Shown here: positions 53,828 through 64,000 of the stretch, piece by piece
Position numbering within the stretch: position 1 is the first letter of the stretch
Layout: each line of letters starts with the position of its first letter
Assembly: GCF_963678635.1 (NCBI RefSeq)
Contig: NC_087066.1
Location: 25,747,736 to 25,811,735 of the forward strand
Reading direction: 5' to 3'
Source of the DNA: Symsagittifera roscoffensis
Lineage: Eukaryota > Xenacoelomorpha > Acoela > Convolutidae
Length of the DNA stretch: 64,000 bases
Notes under the pieces: generated by a model
Seen by the model: only the letters and a program-made list of their open reading frames with translations
What the model was told of the DNA's origin: nothing
Database searches by the model: none
Translations under genes and position numbers: made by a program

Positions 53828-56746
53828 CTGAAAAAAAAACAATGTTTAAAATCGGTGAATTCTCATAGGTTCCAATATTCATAGGTTCCAAAATAAAAAA
53901 TCAGTCGCATAAGTTCCAAAATTTATCGTCTTGAATTCTGATTGGTTGAAATTTGAGCCAACGAATTTATGGATCGATTGTTTACTGTTCAACCAGCATA
54001 AACTCAAGCTGCAGAATAGTGACCGCCGCAGCAGCGCCAACGTGTTGCTAGCTTGCCACCAAAGGGTAGGACTCTATACGAAATTTAGAGCCGGTTATCG
54101 CCGCGAAGCGGCGACGCGCGCGTAGCGCGCCCACCGGCGACCTTAAACCGAGACTCGGCTAATTTAGTCTTTTGACCAATTGAAAAGATTTGGAACTTAT
54201 GCGACTGCTTTTATATTTTGGAACCTATGGGACTGATTTTTTATTTTGGAACCTATGAATACGCACCTTAAAATCCGCTAGGGTCGGCTTCGATATTGGT
54301 TTGCGTGAAACGTTCGACCATCTACTCATCAACATTTATTTTTGGAGCTACGTTGTGGCTGGTTGCTCTGCAAGTGTTTTTTTTTCAGTGTTAAGCTGAC
54401 AAAAATCTTTTCAAAAACGGAAAAAGAAAGAAAATTGCTGAAACTTTTCAACGGAGATGTAGAAAAAAAAAGCTTGAATACTTACAGTTTTCAAATACGT
54501 GTAATATAGCTAGTTGTTCCGGATTTCGCAAATATCAGCGGATTCCGCAAAATTTAAGCAGACACCGCAAATTGTAAATGGGTTCCGCAATTTTGTTTAT
54601 TACATTGAACTAAGATCGTGCGTGAACAAATAATAGCTAGAACTAGAACTAATATTCAGCAAATGATGAAATTGAAAGCAAGGACTTAGCCATTGTGAGT
54701 GAAAATCACAAAAATCCTAAATTATTATTTATTCAACATCGTGGATGTACCCCTAATAAATTTCCGAGCTGAAGTTTTTAGGGGACCATAATTTGAGAAG
54801 TACACTGAAGAAGCAAAACAATTTTTTGTGATTAGAGCTGATCATATCATTCCATATTCCGGATTCCGCAAACAACCTTCTTTTGGACAAACTTTGAGCG
54901 ATGAAGTGTTTTACCTATTTGTTCATGAAATCCAAAACAGCCACGAAGATCAAAGAAAGCTAGCAAAGTAGCGGATTCCGCTACATATCTGATTTTGGCC
55001 TGTTGCGGAATCCACATACAATTCACAAAGTACAGTTTGGCCTAGTCATTTAAATTACTATCAAAAACAATAAGGAAAACTGGTCGCTGCTGAAGTAGCA
55101 TAGAAAGTTCCGATCACAAAAACTGATATTAATAAATGGGATGTTTTTGTTATTAGGCAATAGCCTAATTTTCTAATTTGCTTTGATTCTGAGAAATAAC
55201 AACAAAAACATTTCAGGTAAGTTGTCATTTTTGTATATTCCTGTTATTTTTAACATTAGCGTGTCATTATAGAATGAAATTTGCGAAAGTGATGTCTGTA
55301 CTGCTCAAAGATGAGTTTTGGGTTAAAAGCCGCAAACCACAGTCTGGGGTTCTAGCCTCAAACCACATCTGGACAATTTCTGAAGGCATGTCAACATGCC
55401 GAACGGTGAGTATGCCGAAATTATCAAGTGTGTCCGTTTGCCAAAAGTGAGAGTATTCTTTGAATTGATTAGCTGCATCCTTTCAAGTGCTAAGGGATTG
55501 TAGCACATGAAAAAATACATTTTGTTTTTCCCAGTTGAAATTTTTGCTGCTTAATTTCCCTTTTTTAAATCAGACAAAAGTATGGTAGAGTAAAAAAGAA
55601 GAAGTTCCAAATTATCTCAAAGAGTTAGATTCACCTTTTTAATTACCCTTGTTATTTGTTTATAACTTAAAATATTACCTCAATCAAATAAAAATAAAAC
55701 ATTTTTCCGTTACTATTACTCGTTGGTTTTTCACTTTATGGAGCGTAGCGATTAGCCTGTGTGCCTATCAGCATGCGACGATTAAGGAGCGTAGTGATTA
55801 GCATACGATTAGTATACGATTAGCAATTTAAGAAGTGAAGCAGTTAGCCTATGTGCATATAAGCATGCGATAATTGTTTTAACTGGCTGTGCTGTCAGAC
55901 GAAAAACGGTTTGGCCTGTACTTCTAGATAATTTCTAGATACACTTGATTTGTTGGGGAGCTACAACTTCAGTTTATCCTTATTGAAAATTCGGCGGAGT
56001 ACAGGCTGTTGAAAATTGCTAATTTGAACGAACAAATTGTTACAACGGAAATCTTCAAACTACATTTTTATACGGGCATGTTAATCAACACACATGCTAA
56101 TAGACCCGTTCCCACTTTATTTCTGTATATTTGTTGGATTTTGGTCATGGTTGATTGTAATTGAGGCGCATTTTTTCCGTGCATGTTTCCAATTTTTACC
56201 TATATCACAAGAATTTTAGACAAGTCCGAATCACGACCAATAGTGATTTGATATTATACCACATTTGACTCCTTACGAATGTTCGATTCCTTTCTGTGAA
56301 GTAATGAAAATTGGGCGAAGAAAAACACATAATCCATAGCTAACCCATATTTCCATCCCACGCACTTAAAGGGGGCGATACTAACAGAAATACAGCCCGG
56401 TATTTCTCAGCACCAAGAAAAAGTGTTTGAATTATTTTCTTGAATATATAATACTTTATCGGGCGTGAATAAATTTTCAAAACTTGACACCTACTAGTTT
56501 TCTGAGGTACCAAAATTACATGAAAACAGAAATGTTCGAACTGAACAGGAGTGACGCATTTGCGATCATATTTTCAAAAATCCTAACTTGAAACGAGATC
56601 ATTCAGTACTCTGAACTACTCACTCGAATGTTGACGAGAATGAGTGCAATTAGAAGAAGCAACAGGAAGCAGAGTACCCCGATGATAATGTAGGCCATCA
56701 CTTCCCCATACTCCACCCCATCCACCGTCTCCCCCACAGTCGACAT
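53285..56746 (-). CDS. Unrecognised single-pass membrane protein, two exons (221 aa)
   Basis: Exon 1 56746-56624 and exon 2 53827-53285 join in phase 0 (donor GTGAGT, acceptor TTTTTCAG) to 666 nt. There is no cleavable signal peptide. An acidic 16-residue N-terminus precedes a very hydrophobic helix at about 17-39 (IIIGVLCFLLLLLIALILV), then a basic stop-transfer (NIRITRKHK); this predicts type III, N-out topology. The 180-residue cytoplasmic part is Ser/Asp/Glu-rich and probably disordered, with a basic KLYKRRASGRLRFENPDAP island holding a PKA-like RRAS site. It is tail-to-tail with the C1GALT1-like gene, about 840 bp apart. I do not recognise the family. Confidence 0.75.
53876..54260. mobile_element. 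Foldback element with two GC-rich hairpins
   Basis: Arms are inverted copies of TATTCATAGGTTCCAAAATA followed by AAAAATCAGTCGCATAAGTT; the right arm has the unit partly duplicated. Near the centre are perfect hairpins CGCCGC-GAA-GCGGCG (54099-54113) and GCGCGC-GTA-GCGCGC (54116-54130) in otherwise AT-rich DNA. No ORF with homology. It lies in the intron of the 221-aa protein gene. Confidence 0.65.
54261..56623. other. Rest of the membrane-protein intron
   Basis: No exon. A short motif GGATTCCGCAAA or close variants recurs at 54530-55020, including one inverted copy. At 55735-55870 a phrase with GAGCGTAGCGATTAGC and TAAGCATGCGA is locally repeated. Confidence 0.45.
56624..56746 (-). CDS. 221-aa membrane protein, exon 1
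   Basis: 41 codons from ATG at 56746: MSTVGETVDGVEYGEVMAYI then the hydrophobic helix. G+C-richer than its surroundings, which supports coding status. Confidence 0.75.
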
Positions 56747-57009
56747 TAATTCTGCTCACACTTCCCGCCTGCAGTGGTATTGAAGCCTCATTTATTGCGC
56801 TATAAGAATCTTAGAGGATGTTATTTTCCAAACAACACTTGAGTTTTTGAAATTCGTTTCAATAATTCCCGTACAATCAGTTTATTTTATTAAGATTAGA
56901 AAACTTTAAAAAGTGCCCAAAAATGCAAAAATGGCATGTTTGGCCGGTTTTTTTTAATTTGGCTTGAAAGTGCGGTGCAGATGATTTGGTTAAAATGCGG
57001 TCTTTATAA

Positions 57010-57206
57010 GGATTTGAGAGAGCTCAGAATATCAATTTGATCGACCTAAAAAAAAGGCCCAGCAAATTTTAGAAATTTTTTGAAAATCGGCCACCTCCCT
57101 TGAGAAAATCCTAGATCCGCGCCTGCGGACCTTCGCACGTCAAATTCATCTAGCAAATTTATCTTTTTTCCGAATAAAGCTAGACGACCTATTATTGCCG
57201 CGTATT

Positions 57207-57238
<32 letters not shown>

Positions 57239-57620
57239 GTTCGCCCTTTCTCAGGGATTCGACCCCCTGCCGTACCCTTTGTACTATTTTGAGATTTCCA
57301 GATTCAGCTAACTGACTGTAAATTTTTCCTAAAGGCGCCTTTAGTGCCAATATATACTAATTTTGAGGGGAGAGAGCGCGCCAAAAAACGCGATTTTTTT
57401 GGTCAAATTTTCTAGAAAGTGCCTAAAATTGTCTTTCACGGTCTTTTTTAAAACATTTGCTGCGGTGCAGAAAATTTGGTTAAAATGAGGTCTTAATAAG
57501 GATTTGAGAGAGCTCAGAAAATCTTTTTGGACGACCTAAAAACAGGTCCAACAAATTTTAGAAATTTTTTGAAAATCGGCCACCTCTCTCGAGAAAACCC
57601 TAGATCCGCGCCTGAAAGAA
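57010..57620 (-). mobile_element. hAT-like elements, family B, one partial and one full copy
   Basis: A partial copy at about 57010-57125 ends GAAAATCCTAGATCCGCGCC. A fuller copy at 57197-57615 has a long G tract, CAGGGATTCGACCCCCTGCC, GGGAGAGAGCGCGCC and an identical end. The two share the same AGATGATTTGGTTAAAATG-type internal text, so one is a duplicate of part of the other. Confidence 0.6.
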
Positions 57621-57884
57621 CCTAATAACACTAGGTTTTCAAATTAATGTTCTTCACAAAAAATCAGTATAGTACAGAAGACATATTACACCAGAAAACA
57701 AACGGGAATTAGTCTGATTGATTCTGCATAGTAATTTAAGAAGGTATAAACTTCTAACTAATGACGGCTAAGTGGTTTCATTTTGCTTCATCCGCGCTTG
57801 CCGGAATGGGCCAGTTGAGTTTCCGAAGAAACGTTTGTTTTTATACAATCAAAATGCTTAAATTTGTGCCTATAGTCTCGTGCC

Positions 57885-58100
57885 GAGGGAGGGGGGTGTT
57901 GAATTTTTGGTACTGTTTTGACATCCCTTTTTGACTGACTGACGCGAAAAAATGGTTAAATCTTCTTTGGCGCCAATTTCCACTAATTTTAAGAGATAGT
58001 GTGCGCCGATAAAAGACGTTTTCTTTTCAGTGTTAAAAATGTGCTTAAGAATGTTCTTTTTTCTTACCAATAACTTGACAGCCTCGCTGAGCGCCAATAA
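57885..58100 (-). mobile_element. hAT-like element, family B, divergent remnant
   Basis: Contains GAGGGAGGGGGGTGTTGAAT, a GGCGCCAATTTCCACTAATT block and GTGCGCCGATAAAAG, matching the family in order but strongly diverged. Confidence 0.4.
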
Positions 58101-60059
58101 AATTTTTAAAAAATCTCATGATAAAGATAGAAAACTACACGTACAAGTACAAGTATGATTGTTGAGTACCTTAAAAAAGCACGTTTGAATGATGGGTCCG
58201 CGATGTTTTAGAAAGTTTTAAAAACACAAGTAAACAAAAATTCGCCCTATTTCCAAAGACTTTAAGCGCAAAAAAATTCTACAGGGACCCATCCAAGTTT
58301 TTGGGACCAAACTATCGTACTTGCACTACACGTACATTACCTTTTTAGTTTTGCTGCTGTTTGTTGGTAAATATGAGAAAAATGTTTTGTGGGAACGAAG
58401 GTTAAGATTAATAATTGATTACCTGAACGCAATAAGAACTTGCACCTGTCTGTTTTTCAAAATGAATTGTGTGGTGCGGCTATGAGTTATCTGTAATCAG
58501 CATTTAGTAAATAGCAACAATGATGAAAGTAGACTTCTCTTCGGTCCGCTCGATTCAAAAGTGAACCGCTAGTTTTTCAGCCAGTTTAATAATATCTAAC
58601 CAACGATTAACAAGAATGTTTCAAAGTAGTTCATGAATAACCGAAATTAGTAATAAATTCTAGTTGTTGTTAATTTGAGCAACAAAACAAACGTTTAACA
58701 TCATCGAAACCTGCCCTTTTGTTTTGGCTGGATGTTGTCATAAATTGAAGAAAGGTTTGGTGGTGAAACAATTAAACCAGACTCGAAACAAAACAAAGGT
58801 ACAACTACGATAGAGTTGTCCCTAGAAGAAGTTACTTTCGCAGACAGGTCCCGCATACATTTCGCATGTAATAATTTGAAAATTAGCCAGGTTGACGAAA
58901 CACAATTAATCACTTGTAAAACTAGCATCCAGAAAATTGTCTAATTACTCTGAGACTAACATTTTTTCGCTGTGTAAATTTGTGTGACTAGCGTTTTTTT
59001 TTGCAGTGTGAAATTGCGTGAGTAGTGTGAAATTGTGGAAAAGTAGTTTTATTTCGAGTTTTTTTGTTCAGTCGTAAACACAATAACCAAGTATTTTTTC
59101 ATTAATAAACCCAACAGGTTGAGTGGCAAAAAATCCATGAACAAACTGCATTTGAGATTTGCCATGTAAACAAGTGTTTTAGTTTTGCACATTGGTAATT
59201 TTTTGTGTACGGCTAAAAAAAATTCAAAAATTTGAATCTTTGTAAATCATGGCCTGTTTTTTTTGACAGGTCTTAAATTTATCTTGCTATATAAAACTAA
59301 AAAAAAAACAGAGTTCGGGTTTAACAAGCATTCTGATTTCGGTTTCTTTTAGGCAAAAAGACTTGGCCAACGTTATAGACAGTAAATTCAAAATTTACAT
59401 GCGAGAAGAATTTTTTCGAAACTTTATTTAGTCTAGAACTGTTTTTGCGGCTTAAAGCAAGACCTAACATTTTTCCTTAATTTTGATTTTTTGAAATTGT
59501 ATAATTGTATGACTAGCGTTCTTAATATAAAAATGTGTCATCAATTTATCTAGTTTTCAAATTCAAAATCGATTTTTTCACCATTACATTTTTAAAGTAT
59601 CAACTTTGAACGCCCTCAGGTTTAGTTTATATATTTTTTGGTGTTGACAACGCTGGTCTATCAATTTCTATAGTCTTATTTTCACAAAATTTTCTTAGCT
59701 CCTTGAGAAATTGTAGTACTAGCGTTTTCTTTGTATAAAGGTCAACCCTGGTGTTTTGTATATAAAATATTCATTTCAAAAATGTCGCTAAAAACTATTA
59801 GTTAGAAACTTTGGTTATCGAAAGGGTTATGGGTTTTTTAATTGTTATTGAAACTCAAAGTTATACTTTTTTCGAATTTTTCACATTAAAATGTGGAGTG
59901 GAAAAGTTTTACAAATTAGCAAAACAAACTTTTAGTTTGAAAACTTACTGCGACATCTTTCTGTATGGCAAACGTATAAACGTTGAACAATTTGTGAGCC
60001 CTATGTGTCCTGCTCTCAAGGGACCTGGTTATTTTCAAGGGAACACTCCATTAAAGTAG
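58101..60059. other. Intergenic DNA
   Basis: No recognisable exon. A segment near 58700-58790 (CCCTTTTGTTTTGGCTGGAT) has a diverged relative near 63335-63420 (ACCTTTTGTTTTGGCCGGAT). The plus frame 59811-60059 is open for 82 codons but has no family features. Confidence 0.4.
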
Positions 60060-60960
60060 TACCAAAACAAAATTGCCAGTAAGTTAGGGCAGAGCCTTGA
60101 ATGTTCGGTTCCCCCCTTTTTAACTCTAAAGAATTTAACACCTTACAATTTCACTCCCTTCTTTTTCTTGCCTTAGCAATTTAACATCGCTACATTTTAA
60201 AACAATTTCTATGACTTATTACAGTTTTCATCCAAAATGAAAAGAAAACTTACTTCATAGGGGAATTCGGTAAACATCAAAAATTAAACGAGAGATCTTT
60301 TTGCCATTTAAAGCCAGACAAGTTCTCGCTATTTAATTCGCGTAACTTTTGAACAAAAAAAACCTTGCAAATGATTTCAATGAATTGTTTCAAACCAAAA
60401 TGAAAAAACCTTGCCAATATTTTTAATGAATCATTTCAAAATGAACCAAAAACAAGCAATAATTCAATAAACTTCAATAGACCGCAAATAATTAGACGTC
60501 TTTTGACAAATATGGCCTAATTTTCTAGACAACTTTAGCCGGTATAGAAATTATAAAAAGGTTCAACCAATGCCAAAAGCCGAAAAATCAATATTTTTCA
60601 GAATCATTCTCGAACTTAAACTTATGACCTGATCGCTTTGTCAGTTTTTTTTGAACCGTTGGCACAAAAATGCAAAGCTAAAGGATTTGCCAGCCCGTAG
60701 TCCCAAGCTAGCAGCCCGAAAATAAGGGCGGTTGTCCTGGGATTAAATTGCTAAGGCACAAGTCAAGTTCTTACGTTTAGTTACGTTTCCGGAATACTGC
60801 AAGGAAATGTCTTTTCAAAAAAAGCTGACAAAAATTTCAGTAGAATTAAGTTTTGATTTTTGATAATACGAAAGAATAAACAAAAATAAGACAAAATTTA
60901 CAAAAGTTTAACACAAACTAAACAACGCTCTGAAAAAGTACAGATCAGTTTTGTCTTCGT
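60060..60960. repeat. Possible relic of dispersed family A and flanks
   Basis: AGGGCAGAGCCTTGAATGTT at about 60085 resembles the left end of family A. GCCTTAGCAATTTAA near 60172 recurs inverted near 60745. Too diverged to delimit. Confidence 0.3.
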
Positions 60961-60964
60961 AAAC

Positions 60965-62331
60965 GGACATTATGTTTTGTAATCTTTAATTTAATACTCG
61001 ATACTTTTTCTTTTTTGTGAACTTATGGCCACTCGATGCATCAAAAAAGTTGAGTTTCTGTACGTAACCGTCTTTTTGCAGGCTGCCCAATACTTTCCAC
61101 ATATTTGGGTGGGGTCCGCTGAAATAGGATTGAATCCCGAATCGACAGCATTTGTTGTTTGAGCAATCCCACTCAAGGCCGCATCTCGCTGGTTCCAAAG
61201 GGACGGTGGGAACAAAACTTCACGGTTTGGCACCAAGCTTTTTATATAAGTAGAGCCGAAGTACAGACACATCTCGTCAATTTTCTCAACTTTCTCGGGA
61301 TCTAAACAATTTCTGTCGCATACTGAATTTTCTGAACGATCATGTCATAGGAATCGCCGATCTTTTCTTTTTTTTTTTCGAATTCAAGGGAGTGGCAGCA
61401 ATTTTAAAGCCAGTGCCAAATCGTGGTTCGTTTCGTAGGTCACTTTCAGACCCAATTCATTAATTTCTCTCATGTAACTCTGGGAGAGATGGAAAAAACA
61501 ACCCGATAAATGAGCTTCGGTGAATGTTTTTTGGAAGGACTGAAGAGCAGATTGTTCAAAATCTAACCTAATTTTTTTCAGGCCGGAAGCTGGGTGCTAA
61601 ATCAATAACGCCTGCAAGAAGCGGTTGTAGGTTTTTTCGGTTTTGTAGGAAGGAAGGCGTAAAGGCAAAGCTGGCGCAATGCCAGATACACTAAAATTAA
61701 TTGAATATAGTTGATAGAACATTTTTGGAGTAATTTTAAAAGTTCAGTCGGCTAACCAGAAAATTGATATCTCCAGAACTCTAAGCATTTTGGGGTCGCC
61801 GCAAAAAATGATTCGCCCATGATAATTTGATCCACTGTCATGCCGGATAAAAGTTTCAAAATTTTCGGGGATGGGCGGCATATTTACATCTAGCTGTATA
61901 CGGATCAGTTTGGTTTTACTTGAGAGGGCAAACTGAGGGGCCAAATTGTTTGTAGCTGGCAAAACCGCACTGACAACTGCAACAGTCGGGGTAAATCTCT
62001 CGCTGAGATCTTTTATATGCCTTATGACATTTCGGGCTTCCGATTTTCCCGCTGAAATGTCATGGTTATGCTCTCCAGGCGTCTCAATTAATTCGTTATT
62101 TTCAGTAATGGCAGTTGCTCGACATTTATCTGTTTGATAATTTGAGCAAATCCAGTTTTCGGTAAACTTATTTGTTCGCTCGAAGTAAAATTTGTGGCCG
62201 GACGCTATAACAATTGGCTTGTTTTTAGATGAAACTGTGAATTCGAAAGAAGACTCACTCATAATGTTTTTTTTTTGTGTTTGCAGTTGTTTATCACTTG
62301 AGGAAAGTATAAAGTGACTGTTAGAATTCAA
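60965..62331 (-). pseudogene. FLYWCH zinc-finger/MULE transposase-derived gene, decayed
   Basis: Open from 62331 to a TGA at 61746-61744 (195 codons). The FLYWCH finger covers about residues 31-91: GHKFYFERTN, W60, C62, C70 and H88/H90 (GEHNHD). A short linker leads to the MULE transposase start (IFCGDPKMLRVLEISIFWLA). The TGA replaces the Gly codon of the expected DGTF motif. Beyond it the family text continues in the same frame: TFKITPKMFYQLY, LDFEQSALQSFQKTFTEAHL and GCFFHLSQSYMREINELG, with further stops. Then come 61272-60991 (CLYFGSTYIKS, LFPPSLWNQRDAALSGIAQ) and, in another frame, HPNMWKVLGSLQKDGYVQ near 61110. M24 (62262) is an alternative start. Not functional as a transposase; a short FLYWCH protein could still be made. 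Confidence 0.75.
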
Positions 62332-64000
62332 TTTTGTCAGAATTTTTACGTGAAACTGTTATGAATTAGCACAAGCAGCTTTTTTTAGCGATCATAATGG
62401 TTTAGCGAAAAGTCTAATTGAAAATAAATTACAAACAGTCTTAAGTATTTTAGGAAGCCTCCTTTTAGCATGTATAACTAAGATAAACCAAGTTTTTTTT
62501 ATTATGGTGCGTGCCTTAATTGCAAGATTAACTTTGGTGCGATAAGAGTTAAGATAAGGAATTCATACAGCATTAAGTTCAATAGTGAAGTGACTAGGTG
62601 TTAAAATGTACTGTGTTAAACTGGAAAATAGGAGTTATATTGTTGTCGATTTAAATTGTTTAGTAGTGAAATGACGAAGTGTTAAAATGTACGGTGTTAA
62701 ATTTTATGTCATTAAATTGTTGGACACCGAATGTTCAGATTGTCCTGTAAATGGTCTGAATATTTTTGATAAAGGAATCTTCGATAAACTGTATGTTAAA
62801 ATTTTTTTGTTTGTCGTCCCTCAACTACTAGAATAAAATATTCCGTTTTTAATATTTGAGTCGTGTAGAGAATCAAAATGATATTAGTTAGCTTGGCTCA
62901 AGTTAATTCGGAGCGCAAGTGAAGTCACCACGCATAAAAAATTTGCGCTACACTATCGGAATCAAATATAAAATCTTCCAATTGAGAATAAGCACTATAT
63001 TTTTGGCGAGTTTTCAAATTCAACTCTTGAGGATTGTAATTAAGTCATCATTTTCAAGTAGGGATGTGATATCTTCGCATGAAAGTTTTTGTTGAAAATT
63101 ATGATTTTGATTGCCAAAGTTGTAATGAAAAAAAACCATCTCAAGCCGGAAACCAATTCCAAAACCGGAATAATGAAAATAGCCAGTTGCTAAGCTATTG
63201 GCACAAAAACGCGGCCCAATTCATTAAAAAAACAAAGGCTTAGCAAAAATCTTTCAGAGTTTTTCGTGAGTAACAATAATTAATAACGAGCTCCATCCGC
63301 AGTTTATTTGAGCTAACGATTAGCATTAACAAAACTTTACCTTTTGTTTTGGCCGGATATAGTCAAAAATCTAACAAAGTTGGGCATGGAAATAATTCAA
63401 TCTATCTTTATAGAGTTCGAGTGTTCATGTGGTATGATAGTGTCTTATCCGGTGTCATGTATTTTATAACATTTTTGTTATTTGGAATTTAATACTTTGC
63501 TGAATGAAGCGTAGCTGACCCGCTGAAGACTTGGGAGCAGTTATTATTAACTTTGTCTTGTTTTTTACTATTCTTCTCTGTTCTATTACTCTTTTATAAA
63601 TCAGACAATACTATGGTACTTGACAATACAATTATGCCAATTTTCATAAATATTGCCAGAAATTATTTCTTAGGAAAATTATGCCAATTTTCATAAATAT
63701 TGCCAGAAATTATTTCTTAGGCCAACACAACCCAAGCATAATAAATAATTACAACAAAAAATTAAACAAAAATTATTCTCATTACACAAAAAACCCGTTC
63801 AAAAAAGATGCAAACTCGTTTTGTTTTATTGACTAGTTGAGCTAGTTTTTTGCCAATGCTATTCATCTTATGTCTAATTAAGCAGCTTTAAAGAAAGATA
63901 AATCTTTTTAACCTTCGGTTTTAATCAAAAAATGAGTTTTATTTCTGTTCCTTTTTGATTGCTGAGGGAAACGATTTAACCCAAAGAGTAATGCTCTGAT
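62332..64000. other. Intergenic DNA with short direct repeats
   Basis: TAGTGAAGTGAC...GTGTTAAAATGTAC (62585-62625) recurs at 62660-62702. A 44-bp unit starting ATTATGCCAATTTTC at 63632 is repeated directly at 63678. No exon seen. Confidence 0.5.

Noticed and set aside
59811-60059. 82-codon plus-strand ORF as a gene
   Set aside because: No Kozak context, splice support, domain or compositional signal; expected by chance in 64 kb of AT-rich DNA.

Overview
The window is animal nuclear DNA, most likely from an AT-rich invertebrate. Coding exons are short and separated by GT/AG introns, there is no operon structure, the repeat load is heavy, and the identifiable host proteins are metazoan (a core-1 beta-1,3-galactosyltransferase and a leucine-rich-repeat membrane protein). 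I cannot name the phylum. All coordinates, splice joins and identities were read by eye from the sequence; no search was run.

Host genes. (1) 2350-4374, minus strand: a three-exon gene for a 321-residue membrane protein with signal peptide, LRR ectodomain and one transmembrane segment. (2) 8440-52445, plus strand: a C1GALT1-like gene. Eight exons join in frame to 993 nt (330 residues plus stop). The coding part is small, but introns 2 and 3 have been swollen to 7.1 and 28 kb by retrotransposons. Its catalytic motif reads D-D-N instead of the usual D-D-D. (3) 53285-56746, minus strand, tail-to-tail with gene 2: a two-exon gene for an unrecognised 221-residue single-pass membrane protein. (4) 60965-62331, minus strand: a decayed FLYWCH zinc-finger/MULE-transposase gene.

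Mobile DNA. Intron 2 of C1GALT1 holds a 6.7-kb Ty3/gypsy element (8839-15550, sense; 215-bp LTRs about 94% identical; 5-bp target duplication TCAGT), with gag, protease, RT, RNase H and integrase all recognisable but broken. Intron 3 holds a 23.2-kb LTR element in antisense (20243-43466; LTRs of about 390 bp, roughly 80% identical; 4-bp target duplication TTTG). Inside it the gag-protease-RT(N-half) block is present twice in tandem, with the breakpoint exactly at the RT catalytic YMDD motif, and it has a long third ORF after integrase. Intron 3 also holds a LINE RT fragment and a small tandem repeat. Intron 5 holds a dimeric Tc1/mariner-type foldback element. Intron 7 holds a segmental duplication carrying hAT-like non-autonomous elements. 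Further members of the hAT-like family, a GC-hairpin foldback element, a divergent tandem array (4.6-6.5 kb) and a dispersed foldback family fill the intergenic DNA.

The most notable item is the giant, internally duplicated retroelement in the C1GALT1 intron. I saw no CRISPR array, rRNA or convincing tRNA gene.
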